NCBI GenBank assembly: GCA_937967425.1
Contig: CALBST010000281.1
Span: 1 to 22,098 of the forward strand
Direction: 5' to 3'
Source of the DNA: an uncultured Caulobacteraceae bacterium
GTDB taxonomy: Bacteria; Pseudomonadota; Alphaproteobacteria; Caulobacterales; TH1-2
Length of the DNA stretch: 22,098 bases
Position numbers and translations under genes: made by a program. The notes below the pieces were generated by a model that was given only the letters and a program-made list of their open reading frames with translations, ran no database searches and had not been told where the DNA came from. Below, piece after piece: positions 6,797 to 13,706 of the stretch. How positions within the stretch are numbered: the first letter of the stretch is position 1; each line of letters begins with the position of its first letter.

Positions 6797-8316
6797 CCCA
6801 GGCCATCACCAGCCGCCGCGACGGAGATACATTTCAGGCGCGCCTGTTCTGGCTGCGCGCCGCGTCCCTGCTGGATTCAGACAGCCCCATTATCAGGGTC
6901 GGGTTCGAAACCGGACCGAAGGCCTTCGACGACATCTGGGTCGATTACGACCCAAGCCGAAGCCCGCTTGACCAAGAGGGCCGACCGCTTCGGCGTGAAC
7001 ACGTCCAATGCAAATGGCATGTCTCGCCGAGCACCTACGGCTATCTCGATGTTACCGATCCCGAGTTCATCAACGCGAACGCGCGTTCACTTCTGCAGCG
7101 CGCCCACGCGGCACAGGTGATGCACGCGCCGGCGGGTGACGGCGTGCGCTTCAAGCTTCTGACCAATTGGAGAATTGACCGCGCCGATCCGCTGCGGGCG
7201 ATCATTGGATCGCGGTCGAGCGCAATCCGTCTCGACCGCATGTTCGCCTCCACGACCGACAACAGCAAGATCGGCGCGCTTCGCCAAGCCTGGCGCGAGC
7301 ATCTTGGCGGCGACGAGGAGGCGTTACGCCTGCTTGCGCGCACGTTGGCTTTTGCGGAGGCGCCGGACTCGCTCGACGATTTACGTGAGCGTCTGGATCA
7401 TTTGTTCGGCTTTGTGGGGCTAAGGCGCATTCCGGCGCGGGAAAGTGCGTTCGTCTATGATGACGTGATCTATCAGTGGATGGCTCAGGGGCGATTGGAG
7501 TTCGACCGCGGGAGCATGCGCGAAGCTTGCGCACGAGAGGGTTTGCTCGCAACCTCTGCTCCCTACCCCGTCACCTACGGCGTGAAATCGTTCGAGCATC
7601 CGATCGACCGCCTGGAGGATCGGTGTGTGGGCGTGCTCGATTTTACGCCCGACTTCGATGAACGCTTCATTCGGAACGACGCGGACTGGGCCTCGAAGCT
7701 CTATCCCGCAATGAAGCATTTTCTCATCGACACAGTTGCGGCGGCAGACCCGTTGCGGCTCGCATTGGATATCCACGCGAGCCTCGCCTTCGCCGCCGGC
7801 TCAATCCTGAACATTAAAACCGGCCGCAAGATCGACCTCGAGCAACGCACGACATTGCGCCGTGTCTGGTCAGCAGATGATGCCGACCCTGATCCTGCGT
7901 GGCCCCGCGCCGCGTTCAATGTCGTCGACCTCGCCAACGGCAAACCCGACATCGCCGTCGCCATCGGTCTAACGCATGACATCGCCACTGATGTTCGCGC
8001 GTTCGTGGAGCGCGCGCTTCCGAACGTGGGCCGGATCCTTGTCTGCGAGCCTAGCACCGGACCCAGCGGACTCGCGGTGGCCGGGGGCCGTCACGCCTTC
8101 GATCTCGCCGAAGCGATAACGGCCCAAATCCGCGCAACCTCGTCAGCGGGCCAGCGCCGTGCGCTTCACGTGTTCATCGCTGCGCCCAACGCTTTCACAT
8201 TTTTCCTTGGCCAGCGGCAGCCTGTGCTCGGGAAACTAACTCTGTACGAATTCGATTTCGGGAACGGCCGCACGGGTTCGTATACGCCTTCCCTCACGCT
8301 TCCTGTCTCTAGCTGA
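6793..8316 (+). CDS. cap4: Cap4-like effector: N-terminal nuclease domain plus C-terminal SAVED domain
   Basis: This is the killing arm of the CBASS operon: SAVED domains bind cyclic trinucleotides and thereby switch on a fused DUF4297-type PD-(D/E)xK DNA endonuclease, which destroys DNA and stops phage growth. In the 507-aa product, the nuclease part covers about residues 5-230; SRRDGDTFQARLFWL opens it, D46/D47 are followed by VQCKW with Q72 and K74, in the spacing of the Q-x-K variant of the fold. The SAVED part lies at about 315-500 and ends with ALHVFIAAPNAFTFFLG and then GKLTLYEFDF, a characteristic SAVED tail. The gene starts with GTG inside the cap6 stop (GTGA). E39 or D46 could be the metal ligand; I cannot tell which from sequence alone. 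No stop or frameshift interrupts the gene. Confidence 0.87.
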   Translation: MTQAITSRRDGDTFQARLFWLRAASLLDSDSPIIRVGFETGPKAFDDIWVDYDPSRSPLDQEGRPLRREHVQCKWHVSPSTYGYLDVTDPEFINANARSLLQRAHAAQVMHAPAGDGVRFKLLTNWRIDRADPLRAIIGSRSSAIRLDRMFASTTDNSKIGALRQAWREHLGGDEEALRLLARTLAFAEAPDSLDDLRERLDHLFGFVGLRRIPARESAFVYDDVIYQWMAQGRLEFDRGSMREACAREGLLATSAPYPVTYGVKSFEHPIDRLEDRCVGVLDFTPDFDERFIRNDADWASKLYPAMKHFLIDTVAAADPLRLALDIHASLAFAAGSILNIKTGRKIDLEQRTTLRRVWSADDADPDPAWPRAAFNVVDLANGKPDIAVAIGLTHDIATDVRAFVERALPNVGRILVCEPSTGPSGLAVAGGRHAFDLAEAITAQIRATSSAGQRRALHVFIAAPNAFTFFLGQRQPVLGKLTLYEFDFGNGRTGSYTPSLTLPVSS

Positions 8317-8427
8317 ACGCTGACCCGTGCGCATCACACGCTCTTCTTCGTTTGGAAGGCGCAACAAATAGCGTCCCGCAGCCTTCGCTTGCTTTGCCGC
8401 CCACTCGGCGCGAGTCTTTGATTCGCC

Positions 8428-10056
8428 ATGCAGTTCAAGAACCTCAATCGCTTCCGCGTCGGCGGCACGACCAAACAGATGCAACTCGCCGTGCCTCTAC
8501 CCCGCACGCCTGACGGGCGCGTCTACCGTTACTCGCCGAACGAAGAGGCTCATCCGCGCCATTTCGTTCTCGGCGACGCCGTAGACATAGAGATCGGGCC
8601 CGACGCACGCGCCCGCATGAAACATGCGCCTCGCTCAAATCAGACCGTCTGCCCTTATAGCGGCGTCGTGGCGGACGATGACGCGTTTACGCATCCTGAG
8701 GATCGGGACGCAGCGCTGGCCACCGTCAAGCACGCGATGCTCGAAGACGCGCGCGCGGCGTTCGGGAAGATGTTTGACGACATCGCCAATAAGCCCGGCA
8801 GCATGTTCACAGTGGAGAAGACTCGCTCCGCGCCCGCCCCGCGGCCTCGCTTTGCCCGCCGGGATTTGATGCGAGAACTCGTCTGCGATCATTGCGGCCG
8901 CGACTACGGCGTGTTTGCGATCGCACTTTTTTGCCCGGATTGTGGAGCGCCTAATCTGCGCCTTCATTTTCAACGTGAGGCCGAACTGGTCGCCGCGCAA
9001 ATTTCGCTCGCTGACGAATTGCCTGATGAGCAGCATGAGCTTGCCTATAGGCTGGTCGGCAACGCGCACGAAGATGTCTTGACCGCGTTTGAGACCACTC
9101 TGAAGACCGTCTATCATTATGGCATGGCGCAGCGGCCGGCAGGCTCGCCTGCATTCAAACCCGTCCTTAACGACTTCCAGAACGTGGAGCGCGCCAAGGC
9201 GCGTTATGTCGAGCTGGGCTTTGACCCTTTCGACAACCTTGAAGACGAGGCGCTCGAAGCGCTGAAGCTCAATGTGCAGAAGCGTCATATTATCGGACAC
9301 AATCTCGGTGTCGTCGATGCGAGGTTCGCGGAGCATGCGCAAGACGCGCGCGTCGGCGAAACCGTCCGCCTTGTGGGTGACGACGTTCGCATCTTCGCAG
9401 GACTTTGCCAGGCCGTTGTCGATCGGCTCGATGCGTTTCTTGCAGCTGGCGTTCCTGCTCCTCAAGCGGACGCCGCGGCGCCCGAGATCGGAAATGCGCG
9501 CGTGTCACCTCCATCTGAACCCAATGCTCTTGTTCACCTGGGCCTTGGTCCCGTTGCAACCCGATTAGCTGTGTGGATCGCCCAAAACCTTGAGAACGGG
9601 CGCGCAGGGCCAATAAAGTCTGATGCGGTGGCACAGGCGTTCCAAGATGTGCCGCGGAGCGATCTCGATGAAGGGCTCGCAGAATTGGTCACTGACGGTT
9701 TCGTGACGCTCACGCGCACAATGGACGCGGGTTTGCCACGCATCTCCGTCACGCTTGATCTATTCGCGACCTTCGATCCGGTCGCTGTGGGGACCGATCC
9801 AAGCACCGATTCCGCGCAATTGGCTCGATTTGCGTTAGAAATCGGCGATGGCGTATCAGCCAAAGCGCTACACGAGAAAACGGGCTGGCCAATCCGCCGC
9901 TTCAATCCCGCGCTTGGCCTGCTGATTTCGCAGATCGACGATCGCCGGGTGAGCAAAAGTTACGATGACGAATATCCGACAGGCTACTTCTCTCTTCTGC
10001 CGGAGGATCGCGTGGCGCTGAAACGGTATGCCGCAAGCCAAGGACACGCCGTGTAA
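8428..10056 (+). CDS. zinc-ribbon protein with HEPN-like motif and C-terminal winged helices, candidate defence accessory
   Basis: I do not recognise a named family for the whole 542-aa protein. An N-terminal part (1-130) is followed by a clear zinc ribbon: CDHCG at 153-157 and CPDCG at 169-173. Residues 180-340 are helical and contain KRHIIGH, in which R286 and H291 have the RxxxxH spacing of HEPN ribonucleases; a similar all-helical domain surrounds it. Residues 365-440 and 465-540 look like two winged-helix units (DLDEGLAELVTDGFVTLTR is typical of a recognition-helix region followed by a wing). The ATG at 8428 lies 111 bases after cap4 on the same strand, so it may be co-transcribed or independently expressed. 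The function is unknown; an RNA-cutting or RNA-binding role is inference. Confidence 0.7.
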   Translation: MQFKNLNRFRVGGTTKQMQLAVPLPRTPDGRVYRYSPNEEAHPRHFVLGDAVDIEIGPDARARMKHAPRSNQTVCPYSGVVADDDAFTHPEDRDAALATVKHAMLEDARAAFGKMFDDIANKPGSMFTVEKTRSAPAPRPRFARRDLMRELVCDHCGRDYGVFAIALFCPDCGAPNLRLHFQREAELVAAQISLADELPDEQHELAYRLVGNAHEDVLTAFETTLKTVYHYGMAQRPAGSPAFKPVLNDFQNVERAKARYVELGFDPFDNLEDEALEALKLNVQKRHIIGHNLGVVDARFAEHAQDARVGETVRLVGDDVRIFAGLCQAVVDRLDAFLAAGVPAPQADAAAPEIGNARVSPPSEPNALVHLGLGPVATRLAVWIAQNLENGRAGPIKSDAVAQAFQDVPRSDLDEGLAELVTDGFVTLTRTMDAGLPRISVTLDLFATFDPVAVGTDPSTDSAQLARFALEIGDGVSAKALHEKTGWPIRRFNPALGLLISQIDDRRVSKSYDDEYPTGYFSLLPEDRVALKRYAASQGHAV

Positions 10057-10057
10057 G

Positions 10058-10149
10058 AATGATCGTGAGTGGATCGCTTTCGGACGAACCACGTGATGAG
10101 TTCGCAGCCCATTGATACGGACGGTCAAATGACCGCCCCGACGATCATT
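10058..10149. repeat. inverted repeat pair around a 14-bp palindrome after the zinc-ribbon gene
   Basis: AATGATCGT (10058-10066) and ACGATCATT (10141-10149) are exact 9-bp inverted copies framing about 75 bases. Inside them, CGGTCA-AA-TGACCG (10122-10135) is a perfect palindrome with no following T-run, so it does not look like a standard terminator. The block begins two bases after the stop at 10056. It may be a transcription end, an operator or the trace of a small mobile unit. Confidence 0.45.
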
Positions 10150-10200
10150 ACGGCGAGTCGTGACTTGTGCCGAAATGACCCCGTGGACCAGCGGCGCTCC

Positions 10201-10464
10201 TCATTTGTACCGCGTGCGCGTCTTGCGTGACCGCCGCCGATGCGGCAGCTCCAAGTAAAGCGTCCACTGCTCCGTGATGAGTTTCATGTCGTAACTTTGA
10301 TCGCCGCGTTCGAGGGCCGCTTCGATCAGACGCCACGCCTCATCTTCAGAGGTCTGCGCTGCGGCTTCGAATGTCGGGAATTCACCGAGTGATCCATCGC
10401 GCGAGGTTGCGTACCAGAAGTCCGGTTGATGACCGTTTGACTTCGGGCCCGCGCGAATTATCAA
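10201..10464 (-). CDS. hypothetical protein, 87 aa, possibly the C-terminal half of a frameshifted gene
   Basis: The frame starts with TTG at 10464 and has protein-like content (QPDFWYATSRDGSLGEFPTF, then a helix with EDEAWRLIEAALERGDQSYD), ending in a basic tail. It overlaps the neighbouring minus-strand frame by 83 bases in a different phase. A TTG start without a visible ribosome binding site, together with the neighbour's loss of protein-like character over the overlap, suggests one gene broken by a frameshift rather than two genes. I recognise no family. No regulatory signal is visible. Confidence 0.5.
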   Translation of the reverse strand: MIIRAGPKSNGHQPDFWYATSRDGSLGEFPTFEAAAQTSEDEAWRLIEAALERGDQSYDMKLITEQWTLYLELPHRRRSRKTRTRYK

Positions 10465-10666
10465 AGCGGTACTTGAATCCGAACTCGATCGTGTACCGTT
10501 CTTCGCCGCCGACGCTCCATTTGCTCCAGCGTCCTTGGCCCATCGCGTATTCCTTCGGCAGCTCTTCGCGCCGGTTGAAGGCGCGTTCGGCCGCCATCCA
10601 GTCGGCGCGCGTCATTGCGCTTGCGTTCCATGTTTGTTCTGGTAGTGTCAATGCCAACGCGCGCAT
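10382..10666 (-). CDS. hypothetical protein, possibly the N-terminal half of a frameshifted gene
   Basis: The frame read from ATG at 10666 (a later ATG at 10615 is equally possible) carries ADWMAAERAFNRREELPKEY and then GRWSKWSVGGEERYTIEFGF, which is convincing protein sequence. The last 27 codons overlap the 87-aa frame and look less natural. The gene points away from the HNH gene set and is separated from it by a hairpin-rich gap. I know no function. If the two frames join, the gene would give a protein of roughly 150 aa. Confidence 0.45.
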   Translation of the reverse strand: MRALALTLPEQTWNASAMTRADWMAAERAFNRREELPKEYAMGQGRWSKWSVGGEERYTIEFGFKYRFDNSRGPEVKRSSTGLLVRNLARWITR

Positions 10667-10762
10667 GAGCTTGAGAGCAATCAAGCAAGCTGGCGGGCAA
10701 CGGCTGCAAAGCGCGCGAGATGTCTGACGCACGTTTGGAACGCGTGCGTGAGTTCTAGCGGC

Positions 10763-10822
10763 TGACGGCGCGACTCTCCTGTCGCCGTCACGCCGGGCCC
10801 TTTCGTTTTCTCGAACGAAGGG
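10763..10822. repeat. two adjacent strong hairpins in a divergent gap
   Basis: The first (10763-10790) pairs TGACGGCG...AC with GTCGCCGTCA around a short TCTCCT loop, with a 2-base bulge. The second (10798-10822) pairs CCCTTTCGTT with AACGAAGGG around TTCTCG with a 1-base bulge. They lie between a minus-strand gene start and a plus-strand gene start, so terminators are not needed there. Regulatory, nicking-site or extruded-DNA roles are possible. Confidence 0.5.
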
Positions 10823-10830
10823 TCACGCGT

Positions 10831-11091
10831 GTGCGCTTCTCTTTATTCACGTGCGGTCTCTGCCGAACCGCGTGGCGTGTCGTGAAACGCGCGGGCGGGT
10901 CCGCGCGCGAGGAGCGCGTGCGCAATCGCGAACACGTCGCCGAAGCCGGAGACGTCAGATCGTGGCTGCGCAGCGGCAAACCGAGCCCCCATGAAGTGCG
11001 TGTCCGCAACCACCGCCTGAACGCGCTCGCCGGAAAGTGCGGCGTGGTCCGCCCCTATCCTAAAGTCGATGTTGAACCGCGAGAGTCGTGA
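10831..11091 (+). CDS. hypothetical protein, 86 aa
   Basis: The frame starts with GTG at 10831 and ends with TGA overlapping the ATG of the next gene (TGATG at 11089-11093). That coupling is the main reason to believe it. The product is arginine-rich, has three cysteines (two of them in CGLC near the N-terminus) and no recognisable domain. It would be the first gene of a three-gene set with the HNH-like and membrane proteins. Confidence 0.45.
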   Translation: MRFSLFTCGLCRTAWRVVKRAGGSAREERVRNREHVAEAGDVRSWLRSGKPSPHEVRVRNHRLNALAGKCGVVRPYPKVDVEPRES

Positions 11092-11399
11092 TGGCGCGGC
11101 TCTATCTCACTCAGCGCGAGTACGACGACCTCTACGAGAAGCAGGGCCGGACATGCTGCGTCGAGGGTTGCACGGAGTCTGAGGGACTCGTTGGCGAGCA
11201 CTCGACACCGCAAGTGTGGTTTTGGGCCAAGCCTGATCAGCTAATGTGCCGCGCGCATCACAAGCCAAAGACCCGCAAGAACATCCAGGCGATCTGGAAG
11301 GTGAAGCGCCTCAACGGCAACATGATGAGCCAGCACGAGCGAAGAAAGCAGTTCGGGTCACAAATGCGCGGGCGCGGCTTCCACCGAGGCGGACGATGA
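11091..11399 (+). CDS. HNH-like zinc-binding protein, 102 aa
   Basis: The product looks like a small HNH-type protein of the phage and mobile-element kind. It has a zinc-binding pair CCVEGC (C22/C23 and C27), a central GEHSTPQVW block and CRAHHKPKT (C53, H56, H57), giving the Cys4/His arrangement with the core motif in the expected order. The final third is basic and could bind DNA. The ATG at 11091 overlaps the previous stop, and its own TGA overlaps the next ATG (ATGA at 11396-11399). Whether it cuts DNA depends on residues I cannot confirm; it may be a degenerate or non-catalytic member. Confidence 0.62.
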   Translation: MARLYLTQREYDDLYEKQGRTCCVEGCTESEGLVGEHSTPQVWFWAKPDQLMCRAHHKPKTRKNIQAIWKVKRLNGNMMSQHERRKQFGSQMRGRGFHRGGR

Positions 11400-11644
11400 T
11401 GGACGACGCCCTCTCCCTGCTTCAGCATGCGCTGCTGCTGGTCGCCATCTGGGCGGTGCTGCGCCTCTGGTTTGCGGTCGATCGCGCCACGCTCCGCGTC
11501 GCTACGATCATTCTCTTCCTCGTGGGTCAGTTCGCCTGGGCGTTGCTGGCTTTCGTCATGCTGTGCGTCGCCGAGAGCGCCCATCGCGGGATCATGGCCA
11601 AGCGCCGTGCAGCGGGTCTCTACAACGATCAGTGGATTGCGTGA
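11396..11644 (+). CDS. small integral membrane protein, 82 aa
   Basis: The product has two probable membrane segments, HALLLVAIWAVLRLWFAV at the N-terminus and VATIILFLVGQFAWALLAFV in the middle, followed by a short basic tail. The ATG at 11396 overlaps the stop of the HNH-like gene, so this start is preferred to the longer frame from 11246 that runs through that gene in another phase. I recognise no family. The operon context suggests a mobile-element function. Confidence 0.55.
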   Translation: MMDDALSLLQHALLLVAIWAVLRLWFAVDRATLRVATIILFLVGQFAWALLAFVMLCVAESAHRGIMAKRRAAGLYNDQWIA

Positions 11645-11991
11645 TTAGGGACGGCGCTGGAACTCAGCGAGGGCGAGATCGCGGAAACTGATCTGCGCTG
11701 ACTGGGGCGTCGCCCGCTTCGCGGGTCGCGCTGTCGTGCTTCGCATCGAGCCGCGCTCGCGCGTCTCGCCCCCTCGGGCTTCCATCGCTGACGCAAGAAC
11801 GTGCGGCGCCATCGTGCTCGCGCGCCTCAAGCGACGGCTTCGCCTCTTTGCGCTTGACCCGCGCTGCGCGCGATGGCCGAGCGGAGCCGTCGGGACGCGG
11901 AGCGTCCCTCCTTCATAGTGTTCGACCCCGCCCTGCTCGGGCCGAGGTCGAACACGGAGCATCGGAAGAGCAGAATGAGTAGTGACTGCTG
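11645..11991. other. gene-free stretch between the membrane protein and arsC, mostly repeat
   Basis: No credible gene lies here; frames on either strand are repetitive and arginine-rich. The first 160 bases hold small hairpins, e.g. CCCGC-TTC-GCGGG at 11713-11725, that could end transcription from the upstream operon. The rest is the left copy of the long direct repeat described separately. The next gene, arsC, ends at 11992 on the minus strand. Confidence 0.6.
11807..11961 (+). repeat. left copy of a ~150-bp direct repeat bounding the ars cassette
   Basis: This block matches 18911-19051 in the same orientation. Shared parts include GCCATCGTGC, CGCTTGACCCG followed by TGCGCGCGATGGCC, the hairpin GGGACGC-GGA-GCGTCCC (11892-11908) and a long stem (11920-11953) that begins GTTCGACC and ends GGTCGAAC, then ACACGGAGCA. 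The copies differ by substitutions and small indels. It lies 30 bases from the arsC stop. Confidence 0.75.
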
Positions 11992-12426
11992 TCAGCCGGC
12001 GCGGCGTCCATCGGCGTCGATGATGACGCCGCCGTCTTCCTTGAAGAGCGGTCCGGCAGGCCAGCGTTCGAGCAGATTGAGAACCGTCTCGCTGGGACGG
12101 CAGAGCTTGACGCCTTTCGGCGTGGCTACGATTGGCCGGTTCACGAGTATCGGATGCGCGATCATCGCTTCGAGCAACGTCTCTTCTGACACGCCGACAT
12201 CCAAGAGCCCCAGATCAGCAGCCGGCGACTTGCTCTCGCGCAGGGCGGCGCGCGCTGTCAGGCCGCTGGCGGCAAACAGCGCGAGCAATTGTGCGCGGGT
12301 CCACCCGACCGTGAGATACTCGATGATCTCCGGCGTGTAGCCAGCTGCCCGCACGATTTCGACGACGTTGCGCGACGTGGCGCAGTCGCCGTTGTGATGA
12401 ATGACGACTGGAAAATACGAAGTCAT
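11992..12426 (-). CDS. arsC: arsenate reductase, glutaredoxin-dependent ArsC
   Basis: This enzyme reduces arsenate to arsenite using glutathione and glutaredoxin. The 144-aa product has HNGDCATSRN near the N-terminus with the catalytic C15, and the conserved arginine blocks NRPIVATPKG and LCRPSE that hold the arsenate. Length is normal for the family. The start is the ATG at 12426, which overlaps the TGA of aqpS; the longer frame to 12603 lies inside aqpS in another phase. It is the last gene of the ars operon and its stop lies close to the left long repeat. Confidence 0.92.
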   Translation of the reverse strand: MTSYFPVVIHHNGDCATSRNVVEIVRAAGYTPEIIEYLTVGWTRAQLLALFAASGLTARAALRESKSPAADLGLLDVGVSEETLLEAMIAHPILVNRPIVATPKGVKLCRPSETVLNLLERWPAGPLFKEDGGVIIDADGRRAG

Positions 12427-13094
12427 GGTTTGGCTTCCCTCGGAATCAGTGTGACGCAAACGAGCCAAGCGAGGAGCGCGCCGGCGAACTGACCCGCAAT
12501 GAACCCCGGCGCATCCGCGGGGCGCACGCCGGCGAATGTATCGGTCAGCGCGCGGGCGATGGTGATGGCCGGATTGGCGAACGACGTCGAAGCCGTCCAC
12601 CAATAGCCCGCCGTGATGACAAGCGCGACGGCGGCTGCGACCGCTTGAGGCCGCCAGCGCGCCACCGCGAGGATCGTGAATACGAGCGCGAACGTCGCCA
12701 CCGCTTCACTCAGGATCTGTGAGCCTCCATCGCGGGCGTGCGTGGAGAACTGGATGATCGGCAAGGCGAACATGGCGTGCGCGAGCCAGGCGCCCAGCAC
12801 GCAGCCGACGATCTGCACTGGGACGTAAAGCAACAGCGAGACGACACTGATCTCTCGACGCAAGGCCATCACTAGCGAGACGGCCGGATTGAAGTGCGCC
12901 CCTGAGAGCGGGCCCAACGCAGTGACAAGCACAAACAGAATGGCGCCGGTCGCGACCGTGTTGCCCAGGAGCGCAAGAGCGTCATTTCCAAGCGCCAATT
13001 GCGCTGCCAGGATGCCAGAGCCCACCACGGTTCCGGTCAAGATGAGCGAGCCCAGCGCCTCAGCGAGGAGGCGCCGGCCCAGTCCGATTTTCAT
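12423..13094 (-). CDS. aqpS: aquaglyceroporin AqpS-type, arsenite exit channel
   Basis: This is a MIP-family channel. In Sinorhizobium meliloti, AqpS inside the ars operon lets arsenite leave the cell down its gradient after ArsC reduces arsenate. The 223-aa product has six hydrophobic segments and both NPA boxes: HFNPAVS (N69-A71) and SFANPAITIAR (N174-A176, with the filter arginine R181). The ATG at 13094 is chosen since the N-terminal extension to 13295 overlaps the next gene in another frame and is not channel-like. It lies 22 bases from the arsC upstream of it and overlaps the glutaredoxin-type arsC start. No ArsB or Acr3 pump is encoded in the window. Confidence 0.92.
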   Translation of the reverse strand: MKIGLGRRLLAEALGSLILTGTVVGSGILAAQLALGNDALALLGNTVATGAILFVLVTALGPLSGAHFNPAVSLVMALRREISVVSLLLYVPVQIVGCVLGAWLAHAMFALPIIQFSTHARDGGSQILSEAVATFALVFTILAVARWRPQAVAAAVALVITAGYWWTASTSFANPAITIARALTDTFAGVRPADAPGFIAGQFAGALLAWLVCVTLIPREAKP

Positions 13095-13116
13095 GGTTAG
13101 CCCCGCCGCCTTCTTT

Positions 13117-13656
13117 TTAGGCGACGTCCGTGGCGTTGGGATCGCGGCGCATCTTGCCGATGTCGTCGAGCTTCTTCTGCAGCGTGAGCCGGTCAAGGCT
13201 GGCCACCGGGAGACTGGAAAAGATCGTGATCCTGTTCTGCAGCATCCGCCACGCATCATCGAAGGCAAAGCCGATTTCGGCTTCGCTGCCGACACGGGCC
13301 GCTGGATCAGGCACGCCCCAATGCGCCGTCATAGGTTGGCCTGGCCAAACCGGGCAGACTTCGTTGGCGGCGTTGTCGCAAACGGTGAACACGAAATCGA
13401 GTTCAGGCGCATCGGGCTTAGAGAAGTCCTCCCAGCTCTTCGAGTGGAAGAGCTCGGCCTTGTAGTTCATGTTGCGCAGCATGTTGACCACGCGCGGATG
13501 CACTTCGCCTTTCGGCTGAGAGCCCGCGCTGAAGGCCTTGAATTTGGGCGCGCCGAAGCGGCCAAGAATGGCTTCGGCCATGATCGACCGCGCCGAATTG
13601 CCGGTGCAGAGAAACAGCACGTTGTATGGCCGCTCTCGATTTCCCTTATCCGCCAT
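13117..13656 (-). CDS. arsC: arsenate reductase, thioredoxin-type (LMW phosphatase fold)
   Basis: The 179-aa product belongs to the low-molecular-weight tyrosine phosphatase-like arsenate reductases. The phosphate loop is LFLCTGNSARS with C17 and R23, and a second cysteine pair in TVCDNAANEVCP (C93, C101) fits the disulfide relay that passes electrons from thioredoxin. The catalytic aspartate block WGVPDPAA is present. ATG at 13656 follows a strong GGAGGGG ribosome binding site; an ATG at 13710 that overlaps the arsR stop would add 18 residues. It sits between arsR and aqpS. Thus the operon has two arsenate reductases with different electron donors. Confidence 0.92.
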   Translation of the reverse strand: MADKGNRERPYNVLFLCTGNSARSIMAEAILGRFGAPKFKAFSAGSQPKGEVHPRVVNMLRNMNYKAELFHSKSWEDFSKPDAPELDFVFTVCDNAANEVCPVWPGQPMTAHWGVPDPAARVGSEAEIGFAFDDAWRMLQNRITIFSSLPVASLDRLTLQKKLDDIGKMRRDPNATDVA

Positions 13657-13706
13657 GATCCCCTCCACTCGATACACTGCTGTTCGATCCGCCCAAGAGA
13701 CGACGT

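Noticed and set aside
8635..9465. Long minus-strand frame inside the zinc-ribbon gene
   Set aside because: It is the antisense of a gene with clear motifs; its own product has no recognisable features.
11645..11962. Minus-strand frame across the left long repeat
   Set aside because: Composition follows the repeat and hairpins, and the right repeat copy does not keep the frame.
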